From positions 56,404 through 120,403 of the forward strand of contig NZ_JAERPO010000004.1 in the NCBI RefSeq assembly GCF_016734905.1: a stretch of 64,000 bases of DNA, written 5' to 3'. The DNA is from Sphingopyxis jiangsuensis. GTDB taxonomy: Bacteria; Pseudomonadota; Alphaproteobacteria; Sphingomonadales; Sphingomonadaceae. Position numbers and translations under genes: made by a program. Numbering within the stretch: the first letter of the stretch is position 1; every line of letters starts with the position of its first letter. The notes under the pieces were generated by a model that ran no database searches, was not told the origin of the DNA, and was given only the letters and a program-made list of their open reading frames with translations. This document shows positions 51,713 to 61,220 of this stretch, piece by piece.

Positions 51713-53287
51713 ATGGCGACGAACGGGCGTGGTCCCTTGCTTTTCGTGACGGGCGTGCTCGCCGTTACCATCGGCGTCCTGCTTCACCTGCCGATGTTCT
51801 GGATGGGCCGCAGCATGGGCTTCCATATGGTCGGGATGCCGATGGACCCCGGCATGATTGCCGGCATGTACCTCATCGTTGCAGGTATCGCCGCAGCCGC
51901 CTACGGCCTGCTTCCTCGCGGACTCTCGCAGCATCTCGCCACGACAAACGCCCTTGCGGTCGAGGCACCGGAGGATGCGCCGCTTTCTTGGGCGCACTGG
52001 CGGCTGATGGCCGTGCTGGTCGTCGCGCTCGTCATCGATATCATGAAGCCTGCGAGCCTGGGCTTCACTATCCCCGGGATGATGGCCGAATATGGGGTGC
52101 CACGCGAAACCGTATCGCTCGTTCCGTTTGTCGCTCTGCTGGGTACGGTCATCGGTTCGTTCCTTTGGGGCCTGATCGCCGATATTTACGGTCGCAAAGC
52201 GTCGATCCTGCTTTCGGCCGTCATGTTCGTCGGCACCTCGATTTGCGGGGCGATGCCTTCGCTCGCATGGAACATCGGAATGTGTTTCATGATGGGGGCG
52301 GCGGCGGGCGGCATGTTACCAGTCACCTATGCGCTGCTCGCCGAAATGATGCCGAGCCGGCACCGCGGTTGGAGCCTGGTTCTCGTAGGCGGGTTGGGTG
52401 CGGTAGGCGGCTATGTCGCGGCGAGCCTGGTGGCGGCGTGGCTCGAACCCATCTACAGCTGGCGAATCCTCTGGCTCGCCAATCTGCCGAGCGGGCTGGT
52501 TCTCGTCGCGCTCGGCGGCCTGATCCCGGAATCAGCGAAGTTTCTCGTCGCGCGCGGCCGCCTTGCGGAAGCGCAAAAGGTCATGGCGCGCTTTGGTTCG
52601 GGTGTGCGCCGGAGACGGACGGGAGGCGAGGGCGCGCGCACCGCAAGAGGCGTGCAGCCTCCGCCCTTGGCGCACAGACACATCGGCAAGCTCTTTGCGC
52701 TGAGCCTCACGGCAATCGGATGGGGCCTCGTCAACTTCGGGCTGCTTCTTTGGTTGCCAGCCGAACTTGTGGCCCGCGGCTACTCAATGGGAGTCGCGAG
52801 CCGCCTGCTTGCCGCCTCGGCATTCATCGCGCTTCCAACGGTATTCGCTGTTGCCTGGATATACAGCGCCTGGAGCACAAAGAATTCGCTGTTGCTGTCG
52901 ATAGGGGTGACGTTGCTCGGCCTTGCCGGGGTGCTATGGCTGGCGGCTGTCGGAGACGCCAGTCCGATCCTTCCGGTCGCTTTGCTCATTGTCGGCAGCA
53001 ACGCCATCATTGCCATGCTGCTGCCCTATTCGGCCGAAAGCTTCCCTCTCCTTGTTCGTGGCCGGGCGACCGGCGTCGTCGCAGCATGCAGCAAACTCGG
53101 CGGGGTGTTCGCGCAGATGCTCGCAATCATGGCGATTGTGCCGACGCTCGGGGCCGCCGCAGCCATGATTGCGCTCCCATTGTCGCTCTCGCTAGTCCTG
53201 GTCGCGCGCCATGGCCGCGAAACCAGGGGAACCGATCTGCGCGATCTCGACCCCGAAGGCCATGTGTTCGATAAGGCCGGTCTCTAG
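51713..53287 (+). CDS. MFS transporter
   Basis: A 524-residue permease with about 14 hydrophobic segments: two N-terminal helices (TGVLAVTIGVLLHLPM, MIAGMYLIVAGIAAAAYGLL) ahead of a 12-helix sugar-porter-like core. WGLIADIYGRKASILL is the loop 2-3 signature. GGAGGGG precedes the ATG. The first two helices are unusual for this family. An overlapping plus-strand frame of the same length is a shadow, since it has no membrane pattern. It probably imports or exports a substrate of the catabolic island; direction is not readable. Confidence 0.85.
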   Translation: MATNGRGPLLFVTGVLAVTIGVLLHLPMFWMGRSMGFHMVGMPMDPGMIAGMYLIVAGIAAAAYGLLPRGLSQHLATTNALAVEAPEDAPLSWAHWRLMAVLVVALVIDIMKPASLGFTIPGMMAEYGVPRETVSLVPFVALLGTVIGSFLWGLIADIYGRKASILLSAVMFVGTSICGAMPSLAWNIGMCFMMGAAAGGMLPVTYALLAEMMPSRHRGWSLVLVGGLGAVGGYVAASLVAAWLEPIYSWRILWLANLPSGLVLVALGGLIPESAKFLVARGRLAEAQKVMARFGSGVRRRRTGGEGARTARGVQPPPLAHRHIGKLFALSLTAIGWGLVNFGLLLWLPAELVARGYSMGVASRLLAASAFIALPTVFAVAWIYSAWSTKNSLLLSIGVTLLGLAGVLWLAAVGDASPILPVALLIVGSNAIIAMLLPYSAESFPLLVRGRATGVVAACSKLGGVFAQMLAIMAIVPTLGAAAAMIALPLSLSLVLVARHGRETRGTDLRDLDPEGHVFDKAGL

Positions 53288-53602
53288 GCTCGCGGTAGTT
53301 CGGGCCGGTAGGCCGGTCCTGTAGCGCTCCCGAAGCGGCTGCCTCGGAAGCCGAAACGCCCTTTCCCGCATCGCCGGCAGGCAGCGCCAAGCTGTTTGGG
53401 GGACCATGGTGCGCGGCGGCGCGAGGAGGCATGGATACGAGCATCGTCCCGCAAATTGGGAGGTTGGAGAAGTTCTTCGCCAACGATATTCGACATTCGA
53501 TAATTGTAGACAATCAACGATTGTCGTTCGATACTCGACCTTCGGATCTGGCGATTGGCCCGTCAGGGTCGGCAATTGAATCCTTAGCAATGGGAGAGCC
53601 AT
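53288..53602. other. Intergenic region before the PhoD-like phosphatase gene
   Basis: About 315 bases. No gene is seen in the first 200. An AT-rich segment near 53490-53530 carries the GntR-type site described separately and a second short palindrome (CAATC-AAC-GATTG). Confidence 0.6.
53503..53514. promoter_or_regulatory. Candidate GntR-type operator
   Basis: ATTGTAGACAAT is a 5+2+5 palindrome with the GT..AC core bound by FadR-subfamily GntR regulators. The same site with one central change occurs between the ExuT-like and kinase genes. Confidence 0.5.
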
Positions 53603-55957
53603 GTGGCGAAGCTCGTATCGAGGCGGCAGGGTTTGCGGCTGGCGTTGGCCGGGATGGCGGCCGGGGCCGCTGCCGGAAAAGGGACGGCTGCCGCGGCGCC
53701 ATCCGCCCCCGCAGACCCGCTGGCTGCGGGCGTCGAGGATGACTGGTCGGCCTGTCCTGACCGCATCTGGCTCGGCCGTCGATATTGGGCAAACCCTCTT
53801 GAAGATTGGCGGCTGGCGTGCGGTGGCGCCGAATGCCTGTCCCGCGGCGGAAGCCGCAGCGTCCATAGCCTGCCGCACCAGCTCGAAAATCCGCAGCGCC
53901 CCTTCCGGATGTCCGTCGTCATCCGCAATCTCGGGGACGGAGCGAGCGATGGAGGGGCCTCGATGCGGCTCGGCATCCAGAGCGACATCGGGGACTATCG
54001 GGCAAACTGCTTTGCTGCCGGCGGAATCGACGCGGGCATTGTAGCCGGAAGCCTTCGCCTCGGCGCGCATGAGACCGCAGCGAAGGCCGCTGCGAACGGC
54101 GAGGAAATCGAACTTTCGCTCTCAGGCGAGCCCGCGGCCGAATTTGTTCGCCTTCGTCTCTCGGCGCAGAGCGTTCGAACAGGCGAAGCGCTGGGAACCA
54201 TCGAACATCTGTTTCCGGCCAGCGACCTCGTAGGCAATGTTGCGCTCGTAAGCAATTTTGCGATTTCCGCCGAGGACGAACGCCGTATCGCCAGTTCGCG
54301 CTACCGCTTTCGGCGCTGGAGAATCGCCGGACAAGCATTCGGCGCACAGGACAACCAACAGTTCGGTCCGATCCTCTGGGCCATGTACACTCTTCACGAT
54401 ATGCGATCGGGAGAGGGGCATGTCCTCAAAATGACGGCCTTCATTGCGCCCTGCGCCGCCGACGGGGACGACCAGGTCGAGCTTCAGGTCCGACGCGGCG
54501 GGCGTTGGGTTTCTGCTGCACAAAGCCTCGTTGAGAAGGACAGCCGCACCGCGCTGTTCCGCGTTGCGAACTGGGATGCTGCCGCGGCCCTCGACTATCG
54601 AATTCTCTACCGAGAGAGGCGGCGCAATGGCGATCATCTTGTCGATAGCTTTACCGGCCGCATCGCCGCTGAGCCAAAGGGCGGAACGCTTCGCATGGCC
54701 GCGCTGACCTGCCAGAATGATTATGCCTTTCCTTATGCGCCCGTTGCGCAAAATCTCGAACGACTTCGGCCCGACATCCTCTTTTTCTCGGGCGACCAGC
54801 TCTACGAAAATCATGGGGGCTTCGGCGTGATACGATCGCCGGCCGAACCTGCGATCCTGAACTATCTTCGCAAATTCTATCAATTCGGCTGGGCCTTTCG
54901 CGACGCCATGCGCAGTGTGCCGACGGTTTGTCTGCCCGACGATCATGATGTGCTGCAGGGCAATCTCTGGGGTGAGGGTGGCCGCCCGATGTCCGAGGCC
55001 GCACGCGCGTCAGGGCGCAGCGACGCGTCCGGGGGCTATATCGCCCCCGTGCGGGTAGTGGATGCGGTGCATCGGACCAATGTTGCGCATCTGCCCGATG
55101 CCGTCGATCCGGCGCCCTCGAACGGGATCGGCGTCTACTTCACCGAACTCGTCTATGGCGGCGTGAGTTTTGCCATTCTCGCCGACCGGCAGTGGAAATC
55201 GGGGCCCGAGCGGCTGGGGATCGTGGTTGGCGAGACGGGAAGCGGGGAAGATCCCTTGTTCGTGAATCCTGCGTTCGACCGCGCCGATCTCGAATTGCTC
55301 GGAGCGCGGCAGGAAGCCTTCCTCGAGCGTTGGGGTGACGACTGGCGCGGACACCGCCTGAAGGCCGTGCTCAGCCAAACCGTGTTTGCGGGGATTTCGA
55401 CGCATCAGCCCGAACCCGACCAATATCTCAAATATGACTTCGACAGCAGCGGCTGGCCTGCCACTGCGCGAGACCGCGCCATCCGGATCATGCGCAAGTC
55501 GCGCGCGCTCCACATCTGCGGTGACACGCATCTCGCTACGCTCTCGCAATATGGCGTTGAAAGCCAACGCGACGCGAACTGGGCCTTTTGCACCCCCGCG
55601 ATCGCGGCCGGGTGGCCGCGATGGTGGCAGCCCGATGCCGTCGGATTGCCGCATGCCCATCGGCCGAAGCATGGATTGGCGAACACGGGCGAGTATCGCG
55701 ACAGTTTCGGCAACCGTATTTATGTCTATGCCGTCGGGAATCCCCTGACGGGCATGTCAGGGAACCGTTACGTTCGAGCGCATGAGAAGGGAAGCGGCTT
55801 CGGGCTGGTCGATTTCGATTGCGAGAAGCGCACCTACCGCGTCGCGGCCTATCGTTTTCTCGCCAATGCCGGATCGCCGAGCATCGCCGACATCTTCCCC
55901 GGCTGGCCCGTCGTTATCGGTCAGGATGAAAATGGCGGCCTGAACCGGATCGATTGA
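53603..55957 (+). CDS. PhoD-like metallophosphatase family protein, Tat-exported
   Basis: A 784-residue exported protein. SRRQGLRLALAGMAAGAAAG is a twin-arginine signal. The first half (to about residue 360) is a beta-rich region with no clear family. The second half is PhoD-like phosphatase: DILFFSGDQLYENHGGFG, VCLPDDHDVLQGNLWGEGG, FAILADRQWKSGP and ALHICGDTHLATLSQYGVES, which hold metal-binding Asp and His residues. The GTG start follows GGGAGAG. It may release phosphate from, or cleave an ester in, a substrate outside the cytoplasm. Transporter and kinase genes lie nearby. Confidence 0.82.
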   Translation: MAKLVSRRQGLRLALAGMAAGAAAGKGTAAAAPSAPADPLAAGVEDDWSACPDRIWLGRRYWANPLEDWRLACGGAECLSRGGSRSVHSLPHQLENPQRPFRMSVVIRNLGDGASDGGASMRLGIQSDIGDYRANCFAAGGIDAGIVAGSLRLGAHETAAKAAANGEEIELSLSGEPAAEFVRLRLSAQSVRTGEALGTIEHLFPASDLVGNVALVSNFAISAEDERRIASSRYRFRRWRIAGQAFGAQDNQQFGPILWAMYTLHDMRSGEGHVLKMTAFIAPCAADGDDQVELQVRRGGRWVSAAQSLVEKDSRTALFRVANWDAAAALDYRILYRERRRNGDHLVDSFTGRIAAEPKGGTLRMAALTCQNDYAFPYAPVAQNLERLRPDILFFSGDQLYENHGGFGVIRSPAEPAILNYLRKFYQFGWAFRDAMRSVPTVCLPDDHDVLQGNLWGEGGRPMSEAARASGRSDASGGYIAPVRVVDAVHRTNVAHLPDAVDPAPSNGIGVYFTELVYGGVSFAILADRQWKSGPERLGIVVGETGSGEDPLFVNPAFDRADLELLGARQEAFLERWGDDWRGHRLKAVLSQTVFAGISTHQPEPDQYLKYDFDSSGWPATARDRAIRIMRKSRALHICGDTHLATLSQYGVESQRDANWAFCTPAIAAGWPRWWQPDAVGLPHAHRPKHGLANTGEYRDSFGNRIYVYAVGNPLTGMSGNRYVRAHEKGSGFGLVDFDCEKRTYRVAAYRFLANAGSPSIADIFPGWPVVIGQDENGGLNRID

Positions 55958-55993
55958 CGATCGGTTCTGCGCGCCGCTGCCGCCGGTCGCGCT

Positions 55994-57244
55994 CTAGTCG
56001 GCGACCGTCCCAAGGCGGGGGACGAGAATCTGTATGATGCCCAATGCCAGCAGATAAGCGCTGGCTGCCGCCACGAATATGAGCTGATAGCCAAGGCCGG
56101 CTTCGAGGATATGGCCTACCGACCAGGCCATGGCCATGCCGCCTACCGCACCGATCGTTCCGCCGAATCCCGCGACCGAGGCGGCGTCGCGGGCAGGCAC
56201 GAGGTCCGATACGAGGGTCAGGAGGTTGGACGACCAGGCCTGGTGAGCCGCAACGCCAAGACTGATCAGCAAGATCGTCGGCCAGAGGGCGTGCAATGTC
56301 GGCGCCATCGCGACGGGGAGCGCCGCAATTGCGCAGACCAGCATCGTACCCTTTCGCGCCGCGTCGACCGACCATCCGCGTCGCATCAGGGCCGAAGCGC
56401 CCCACCCGCCCGCGATGCTGCCGACGTCGGCGATGAGATAGACGGTAAACAGGGGAAGGGCGAATTCGCTGATGGCCAGACCATGCGACTTTGAAAGGAA
56501 GTCGGGAAGCCAGAATAGAAAGAACCACCAGACGGGGTCAGTGAGGAACTTGGCGAGCGCATAGGCCCATGTTCCGCGCAGCCGGACGATCTCTCGAAGC
56601 GGGCGCGTTGCCACGGCTTCGGTCGGGCTCACGGACGATTCCGGGGAAGCCGGCGTGAGTGCGAGCCAGGCGCCGACCCACAAAGCGCCAGGTATCGCAG
56701 CCAGCACGAAAACCCAGTGCCAATCGAACCAGGCGAGGATCAACGGGACGAGGAGGGGAGCCAGCATCGCTCCGACATTTGATCCGGCGTTGAAGAGGCC
56801 GGTCGCAAGCGATCGTTCGTGCTGCGGAAAATGTTCGGCCACCGTCTTGATCGCGGCGGGATAATTGCCGGCTTCGCTAAGGCCCAATCCGAACCGCGTG
56901 GCGGCAAAGCTCCATACGCCACCCGCAAGTCCGTGAAAGGCGATGGCAAGGCTCCAGCTTGCCGTCGCCAATGCATAGCCGAGGCGGCTGCCGATTCGGT
57001 CGAGCAACCAGCCTGCTCCGGTCAGTCCGATGGCATAGGCGAGCTGGAAGGAGAAGACGACATAGCCATAGTCGGCTTCGGACCAACCGATTTCGCGGTC
57101 GAGCACGGGCTTCAAGATGCCGAGCAGTTGGCGGTCGAGGTAGTTGATGGTCGTCGCAACGAAAAGAAGCGCACATATCCGCCATCGGATCGAGCTTCCC
57201 CCTCCCAGAGCTGCATTTCGGATCGTTGTCGTCGCGTCGTGCAT
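55994..57244 (-). CDS. MFS transporter, hexuronate/anion:cation symporter-like (ExuT/GudP type)
   Basis: A 416-residue permease with 12 helices and the anion:cation symporter signatures INYLDRQLLGILKPVLDREI, GLSEAGNYPAAIKTVAEHFP and NAGSNVGAMLAPLLVPLI. Relatives import hexuronates and aldarates such as glucarate and galactonate. GGGAGACGATA precedes the ATG. It converges on the phosphatase gene and is divergent from the kinase-enolase operon with a GntR-type operator in between, so it is the likely entry route of that pathway's substrate. Confidence 0.88.
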   Translation of the reverse strand: MHDATTTIRNAALGGGSSIRWRICALLFVATTINYLDRQLLGILKPVLDREIGWSEADYGYVVFSFQLAYAIGLTGAGWLLDRIGSRLGYALATASWSLAIAFHGLAGGVWSFAATRFGLGLSEAGNYPAAIKTVAEHFPQHERSLATGLFNAGSNVGAMLAPLLVPLILAWFDWHWVFVLAAIPGALWVGAWLALTPASPESSVSPTEAVATRPLREIVRLRGTWAYALAKFLTDPVWWFFLFWLPDFLSKSHGLAISEFALPLFTVYLIADVGSIAGGWGASALMRRGWSVDAARKGTMLVCAIAALPVAMAPTLHALWPTILLISLGVAAHQAWSSNLLTLVSDLVPARDAASVAGFGGTIGAVGGMAMAWSVGHILEAGLGYQLIFVAAASAYLLALGIIQILVPRLGTVAD

Positions 57245-57271
57245 TATCGTCTCCCGCGATCACGATAGTCT

Positions 57272-57292
57272 ATTGTTGACAATTGACAACAA
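57272..57292. promoter_or_regulatory. GntR-type operator between transporter and kinase operon
   Basis: ATTGTTGACAAT (57272-57283) lies within a 20-base near-palindrome, TTGTTGACAATTGACAACAA, with only one mismatched pair. It shows the GT..AC core twice and sits between the divergent transporter and kinase genes. It matches the site before the phosphatase gene at 11 of 12 positions. Confidence 0.6.
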
Positions 57293-57346
57293 CAATATGA
57301 GCGACCACTAGGGCTTGGCCAGCATGTCGGCGGCGGGAGCAAGCGG

Positions 57347-58339
57347 ATGGACAAGGGACGGACAGAAGGGCTGCTTCGCCGCGCCGGGCTGATTGGACCG
57401 GAAGCACGAATCGAGCTTATGCCTTTGACGGGCGGCGTGTCGTCCGATGTCTGGCGCGCGACCGACGGGTTTGCCAGTTTCTGCGTCAAGGCCGCCTTGC
57501 CGGAACTGAAGACCAAGGCGCGCTGGGAAGCCCCGATCGGCCGGGCGCTGGCCGAGCGCAACTGGCTCGACTGGGTGGGCAAGCATTTTGACGGATTTGC
57601 CCCAAGAATATTGGCTTTCGATGCCGCAGGTCCGACCATCGTGATGGATTTTCTCGATCCCTCGCATTTCCGGAACTGGAAGTCGAAGCTTATGGACGGG
57701 CGGGTCGATACCGGTATCGCGCGGCAAGTCGGTTCTCGGCTGGCGCGGATTCATGCCGCGTCGGTCTGCGCGGCCTCGGTCCCGGCGAGTTTCGCGAACG
57801 ATGCCGATTTCGATGCGCTGCGGATCGATCCCTATTTTCGCTATACGGCGGCCCGCGAACCGACCGTCGCACCTCGGCTACTCGAACTTGTGTCCGATCT
57901 CGAAGGGCGGCGCGAAGCGCTTGTCCACGGCGATGTGAGTCCGAAGAATATCCTGTGCGGGCCCGACGGGCCCGTATTCATCGATGCCGAGTGTGCGACC
58001 TTTGGTGACCCCGCCTTCGATATCGCCTTCTGCCTCAACCACATTCTGATCAAATCGATGGTGATGCCGGACCGCCGCGGCGAGCTCAATCGCGCCGCGC
58101 TGGAGCTTTGGGAAGGATATGCGGAGAGCGCGCGGTGGCCGGGGAGCGGCGCGGTCGAACTGCGCTGCACCGCGCTCTTGCCGGCACTGATGCTCGCGCG
58201 TGTCAGCGGAAAATCGCCGCTCGAATATCTGGATGAGTCCGGCGCTCGTTCGGTCCGTAGTGCGGCGATCGAGCTGCTGGGCCGCCCTGCCTGCAACATG
58301 ACCGCCCTGGCGCGCTTTGTGATGGAGTATGATCGATGA
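57347..58339 (+). CDS. APH-fold phosphotransferase (aminoglycoside phosphotransferase/MTR kinase-like)
   Basis: A 330-residue small-molecule kinase. The P-loop region (LTGGVSSDVWRATDG) and a lysine in SFCVKAALPELK bind ATP; LVHGDVSPKNILC carries the catalytic Asp and Asn, and VFIDAECATFGDPAFDIAFC the metal-binding Asp. The family phosphorylates hydroxyl groups of sugars, methylthioribose, homoserine, choline or antibiotics. Its stop overlaps the start of the enolase-like gene. This pairing suggests it phosphorylates a sugar acid or polyol that the enolase-like enzyme then dehydrates; antibiotic resistance is unlikely here. Confidence 0.85.
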   Translation: MDKGRTEGLLRRAGLIGPEARIELMPLTGGVSSDVWRATDGFASFCVKAALPELKTKARWEAPIGRALAERNWLDWVGKHFDGFAPRILAFDAAGPTIVMDFLDPSHFRNWKSKLMDGRVDTGIARQVGSRLARIHAASVCAASVPASFANDADFDALRIDPYFRYTAAREPTVAPRLLELVSDLEGRREALVHGDVSPKNILCGPDGPVFIDAECATFGDPAFDIAFCLNHILIKSMVMPDRRGELNRAALELWEGYAESARWPGSGAVELRCTALLPALMLARVSGKSPLEYLDESGARSVRSAAIELLGRPACNMTALARFVMEYDR

Positions 58340-59649
58340 ATATGCGCGAGATCGCGAGGGTTTCGGGCCGGCGGGTCTGGGATTCTCGAGGTAGGCCCAC
58401 GGTCGAAGTCGAAGTTGCGCTCCGGGATGGATCGGCGGGGCGTGCGATTGCCCCGGCCGGCGCATCCTGCGGGTCGGGCGAGGCAATCGATCTGCGTGAC
58501 GGGGGCCGCTCCTTTGGAGGACTGGACGTGACGCGGGCGGTTGTGGCTGTTGGAACAGACATCGAGCCAGCCCTGCGGGGCGTCGATGCGGCCGACCAGG
58601 CTCTGGTCGATGCGCGGATCGACGCCGCCGACGGTACAGGCGATTTCTCGGTTTTGGGCGGCAATGCCGCGGTAGCGGCTTCGCTTGCGGTTGGGCATGC
58701 GGCCGCCGCCGCCCGCAAAATGCCGCTGTGGGCGCATTATGCCGACATTTTTCAAACGGCACCCTCGATACCGCTCCCGGAAATCCAGATATTTGGCGGC
58801 GGCGCGCATGCGGCGCGGCGCGTCGATGTCCAGGATTTCATGGTGATGGTGCCGGGGGCTTCCAGCTTCGACGAGGCGCTGGCGGTGACGGCAGAAATCT
58901 ATCGCGCCGCAGGCGAGATCATGAGCGAGCGAGGCCAATTGCAAGGCGTCGCGGACGAAGGCGGATGGTGGCCTGTCTTCGAATCGAACGAAGACGCGCT
59001 CGAGACGTTGGTCGCCGCGATCGAACGCGCGGGCGAAGTGCCCGGCGAGCGGGTGGTAATATCGCTCGACATCGCTGCAACGCAGCTTTGCGTCGACGGC
59101 GGCTACCAGCTCGTTCTTGAGGAGAGCAGGCTCGACGAAACTCGTTTCCTCGATCTGCTCGAAGAATGGCGCCGCCGTTTTCCGATCGCCGCGATCGAAG
59201 ACCCGGTATCGGAAAAATCGGTCGCCGGCATGGCGAACTTTACGCGGCGCAACCCGGACATTCAGGTCATTGGCGACGATTTTCTTGTGACCGACGCGCG
59301 CCGCGTGGAATCCGCGATCGCATGCGGCGCCTGCAATGCGCTTCTTGTGAAGGTCAATCAGGCAGGCACCGTCAGCCGCGCAGTGGCGGCGCATAAGGCC
59401 GCGGCGGCCGCAGGTTGGGGGACCATCGTGTCGGCGCGATCCGGCGAGAGCGAGGATGTTTCGATAGCGCATCTCAGCGTCGGGCTTGGGGCCGGCCAGC
59501 TCAAGGTGGGATCGTTTGCGCGCGGCGAACGAACGGCAAAATGGAACGAGGTTTTGAGAATTGCCGAGCATTTCGGCGATGGGGATTTCGCGGCGGGAGC
59601 GCCGCTCGCCTCAACCTGGTGGGGTAAGCGATATGGGAGCGGACTATGA
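58336..59649 (+). CDS. Divergent enolase (phosphopyruvate hydratase family), altered active site
   Basis: A 437-residue enolase-family protein aligned by eye from end to end: RRVWDSRGRPTVEVEV, GGNAAVAASLAVG, GGGAHAARRVDVQDFMVM, DEGGWWP, SLDIAA, AIEDPVSEK, VIGDDFLVT, KVNQAGTVSRA and LKVGSFARGERTAKWNE. By yeast numbering the metal ligands (D246, E295, D320) and catalytic K345 and E211 are kept. The histidine 373 of SHRSGETED is alanine (SARSGESED), E168 is aspartate (VQDFM) and the loop PSGAST reads PAGASC. Enolases keep these nearly without exception, so I infer a different substrate. It overlaps the kinase and FAH genes. Confidence 0.85.
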   Translation: MNMREIARVSGRRVWDSRGRPTVEVEVALRDGSAGRAIAPAGASCGSGEAIDLRDGGRSFGGLDVTRAVVAVGTDIEPALRGVDAADQALVDARIDAADGTGDFSVLGGNAAVAASLAVGHAAAAARKMPLWAHYADIFQTAPSIPLPEIQIFGGGAHAARRVDVQDFMVMVPGASSFDEALAVTAEIYRAAGEIMSERGQLQGVADEGGWWPVFESNEDALETLVAAIERAGEVPGERVVISLDIAATQLCVDGGYQLVLEESRLDETRFLDLLEEWRRRFPIAAIEDPVSEKSVAGMANFTRRNPDIQVIGDDFLVTDARRVESAIACGACNALLVKVNQAGTVSRAVAAHKAAAAAGWGTIVSARSGESEDVSIAHLSVGLGAGQLKVGSFARGERTAKWNEVLRIAEHFGDGDFAAGAPLASTWWGKRYGSGL

Positions 59650-60478
59650 AACTTGTCAGATTTGGAAATCGGGGCTTCGAGAAGCCGGGAATCGTCGATA
59701 GCGCGGGCAATTTGCGCGACGCATCGCAAATCATTCCCGATTTCTTGCCCGAGACGGTCGGGCCAGACCTTATCGAACGGCTGAAATGCGCCGATCTCCC
59801 CGTCGTCGATGCCAAGGGCCTTCGGTTCGGCGCCCCGCTGGCGCGCAGCGGAACGATCTGGTGCGTCGGGCTCAATTACGCCCTTCACGCAAAGGAAGCC
59901 GGATTGCCGATCCCGGAGGAGCCAATCCTGTTCAGCAAGGCGGCGGGGACGCTGTGCGGTCCGAATGACGATATTCTCTTTGCCGACGGGATGACCAAAC
60001 TCGATTGGGAAGTGGAACTGGCGATCGTCATCGGAACCCCCGCGCTGCGCGTGGAAGCGGGTTCGGCGCTCGAACATGTGCTCGGATATGCGATCGTCAA
60101 CGATGTTTCGGAACGCGCATGGCAGATGGAGCGCGGCGGACAGTGGATGAAGGGGAAAAGCTTTCCCAACTTCTGTCCGCTCGGTCCGTCGATCGTCACG
60201 GCCGACGAAGTGGGCGATCCGCAGTCCTTGCACCTCTGGCTCGAGGTCAATGGCGAACGCCTCCAGGACGGAAACACCGACGACATGATATTTTCTGTCG
60301 CCGCGATCATCTCCTATATGAGCCAATTCACGCGATTGATGCCGGGCGACATCATTTGCACCGGAACGCCGAGCGGCGTGGGCGCCGGTTTCGACCCGCC
60401 GCGTTGGCTGAAACCGGGTGATCGGGTGCGGCTCGGCATCGACGGTCTCGGGGTCCAGGAACAAACGGTGGCGGCGCT

Positions 60479-60482
<4 letters not shown>
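59646..60482 (+). CDS. Fumarylacetoacetate hydrolase family protein
   Basis: A 278-residue FAH-family enzyme with the FAH core: WCVGLNYALHAKEAGLPIPE, ILFSKAAGTLCGPNDDI, LDWEVELAIVIG (metal-binding Glu residues), VNDVSERAWQ, GKSFPNFCPLGP and CTGTPSGVGAGF. Members hydrolyse or hydrate 2,4-diketo acids; among them is the 2,4-diketo-3-deoxy-L-fuconate/L-rhamnonate hydrolase. The start overlaps the enolase-like gene and its stop overlaps the SDR start. The pair with that SDR fits a 2-keto-3-deoxy acid route ending in pyruvate and a hydroxy acid. Confidence 0.9.
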
Positions 60483-61192
<710 letters not shown>

Positions 61193-61220
61193 GGTTTTTC
61201 GCTAGGGGCGGCGCCCCGCA

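Noticed and set aside
51700..53274. Plus-strand open frame of the same length as the MFS gene in another frame
   Set aside because: It lacks hydrophobic segments and any family motif, while the chosen frame shows a full MFS pattern.
57347..58339. Antibiotic resistance role for the APH-fold kinase
   Set aside because: It is embedded in a translationally coupled catabolic operon next to a sugar-acid-type transporter, and the fold alone does not imply aminoglycoside use.
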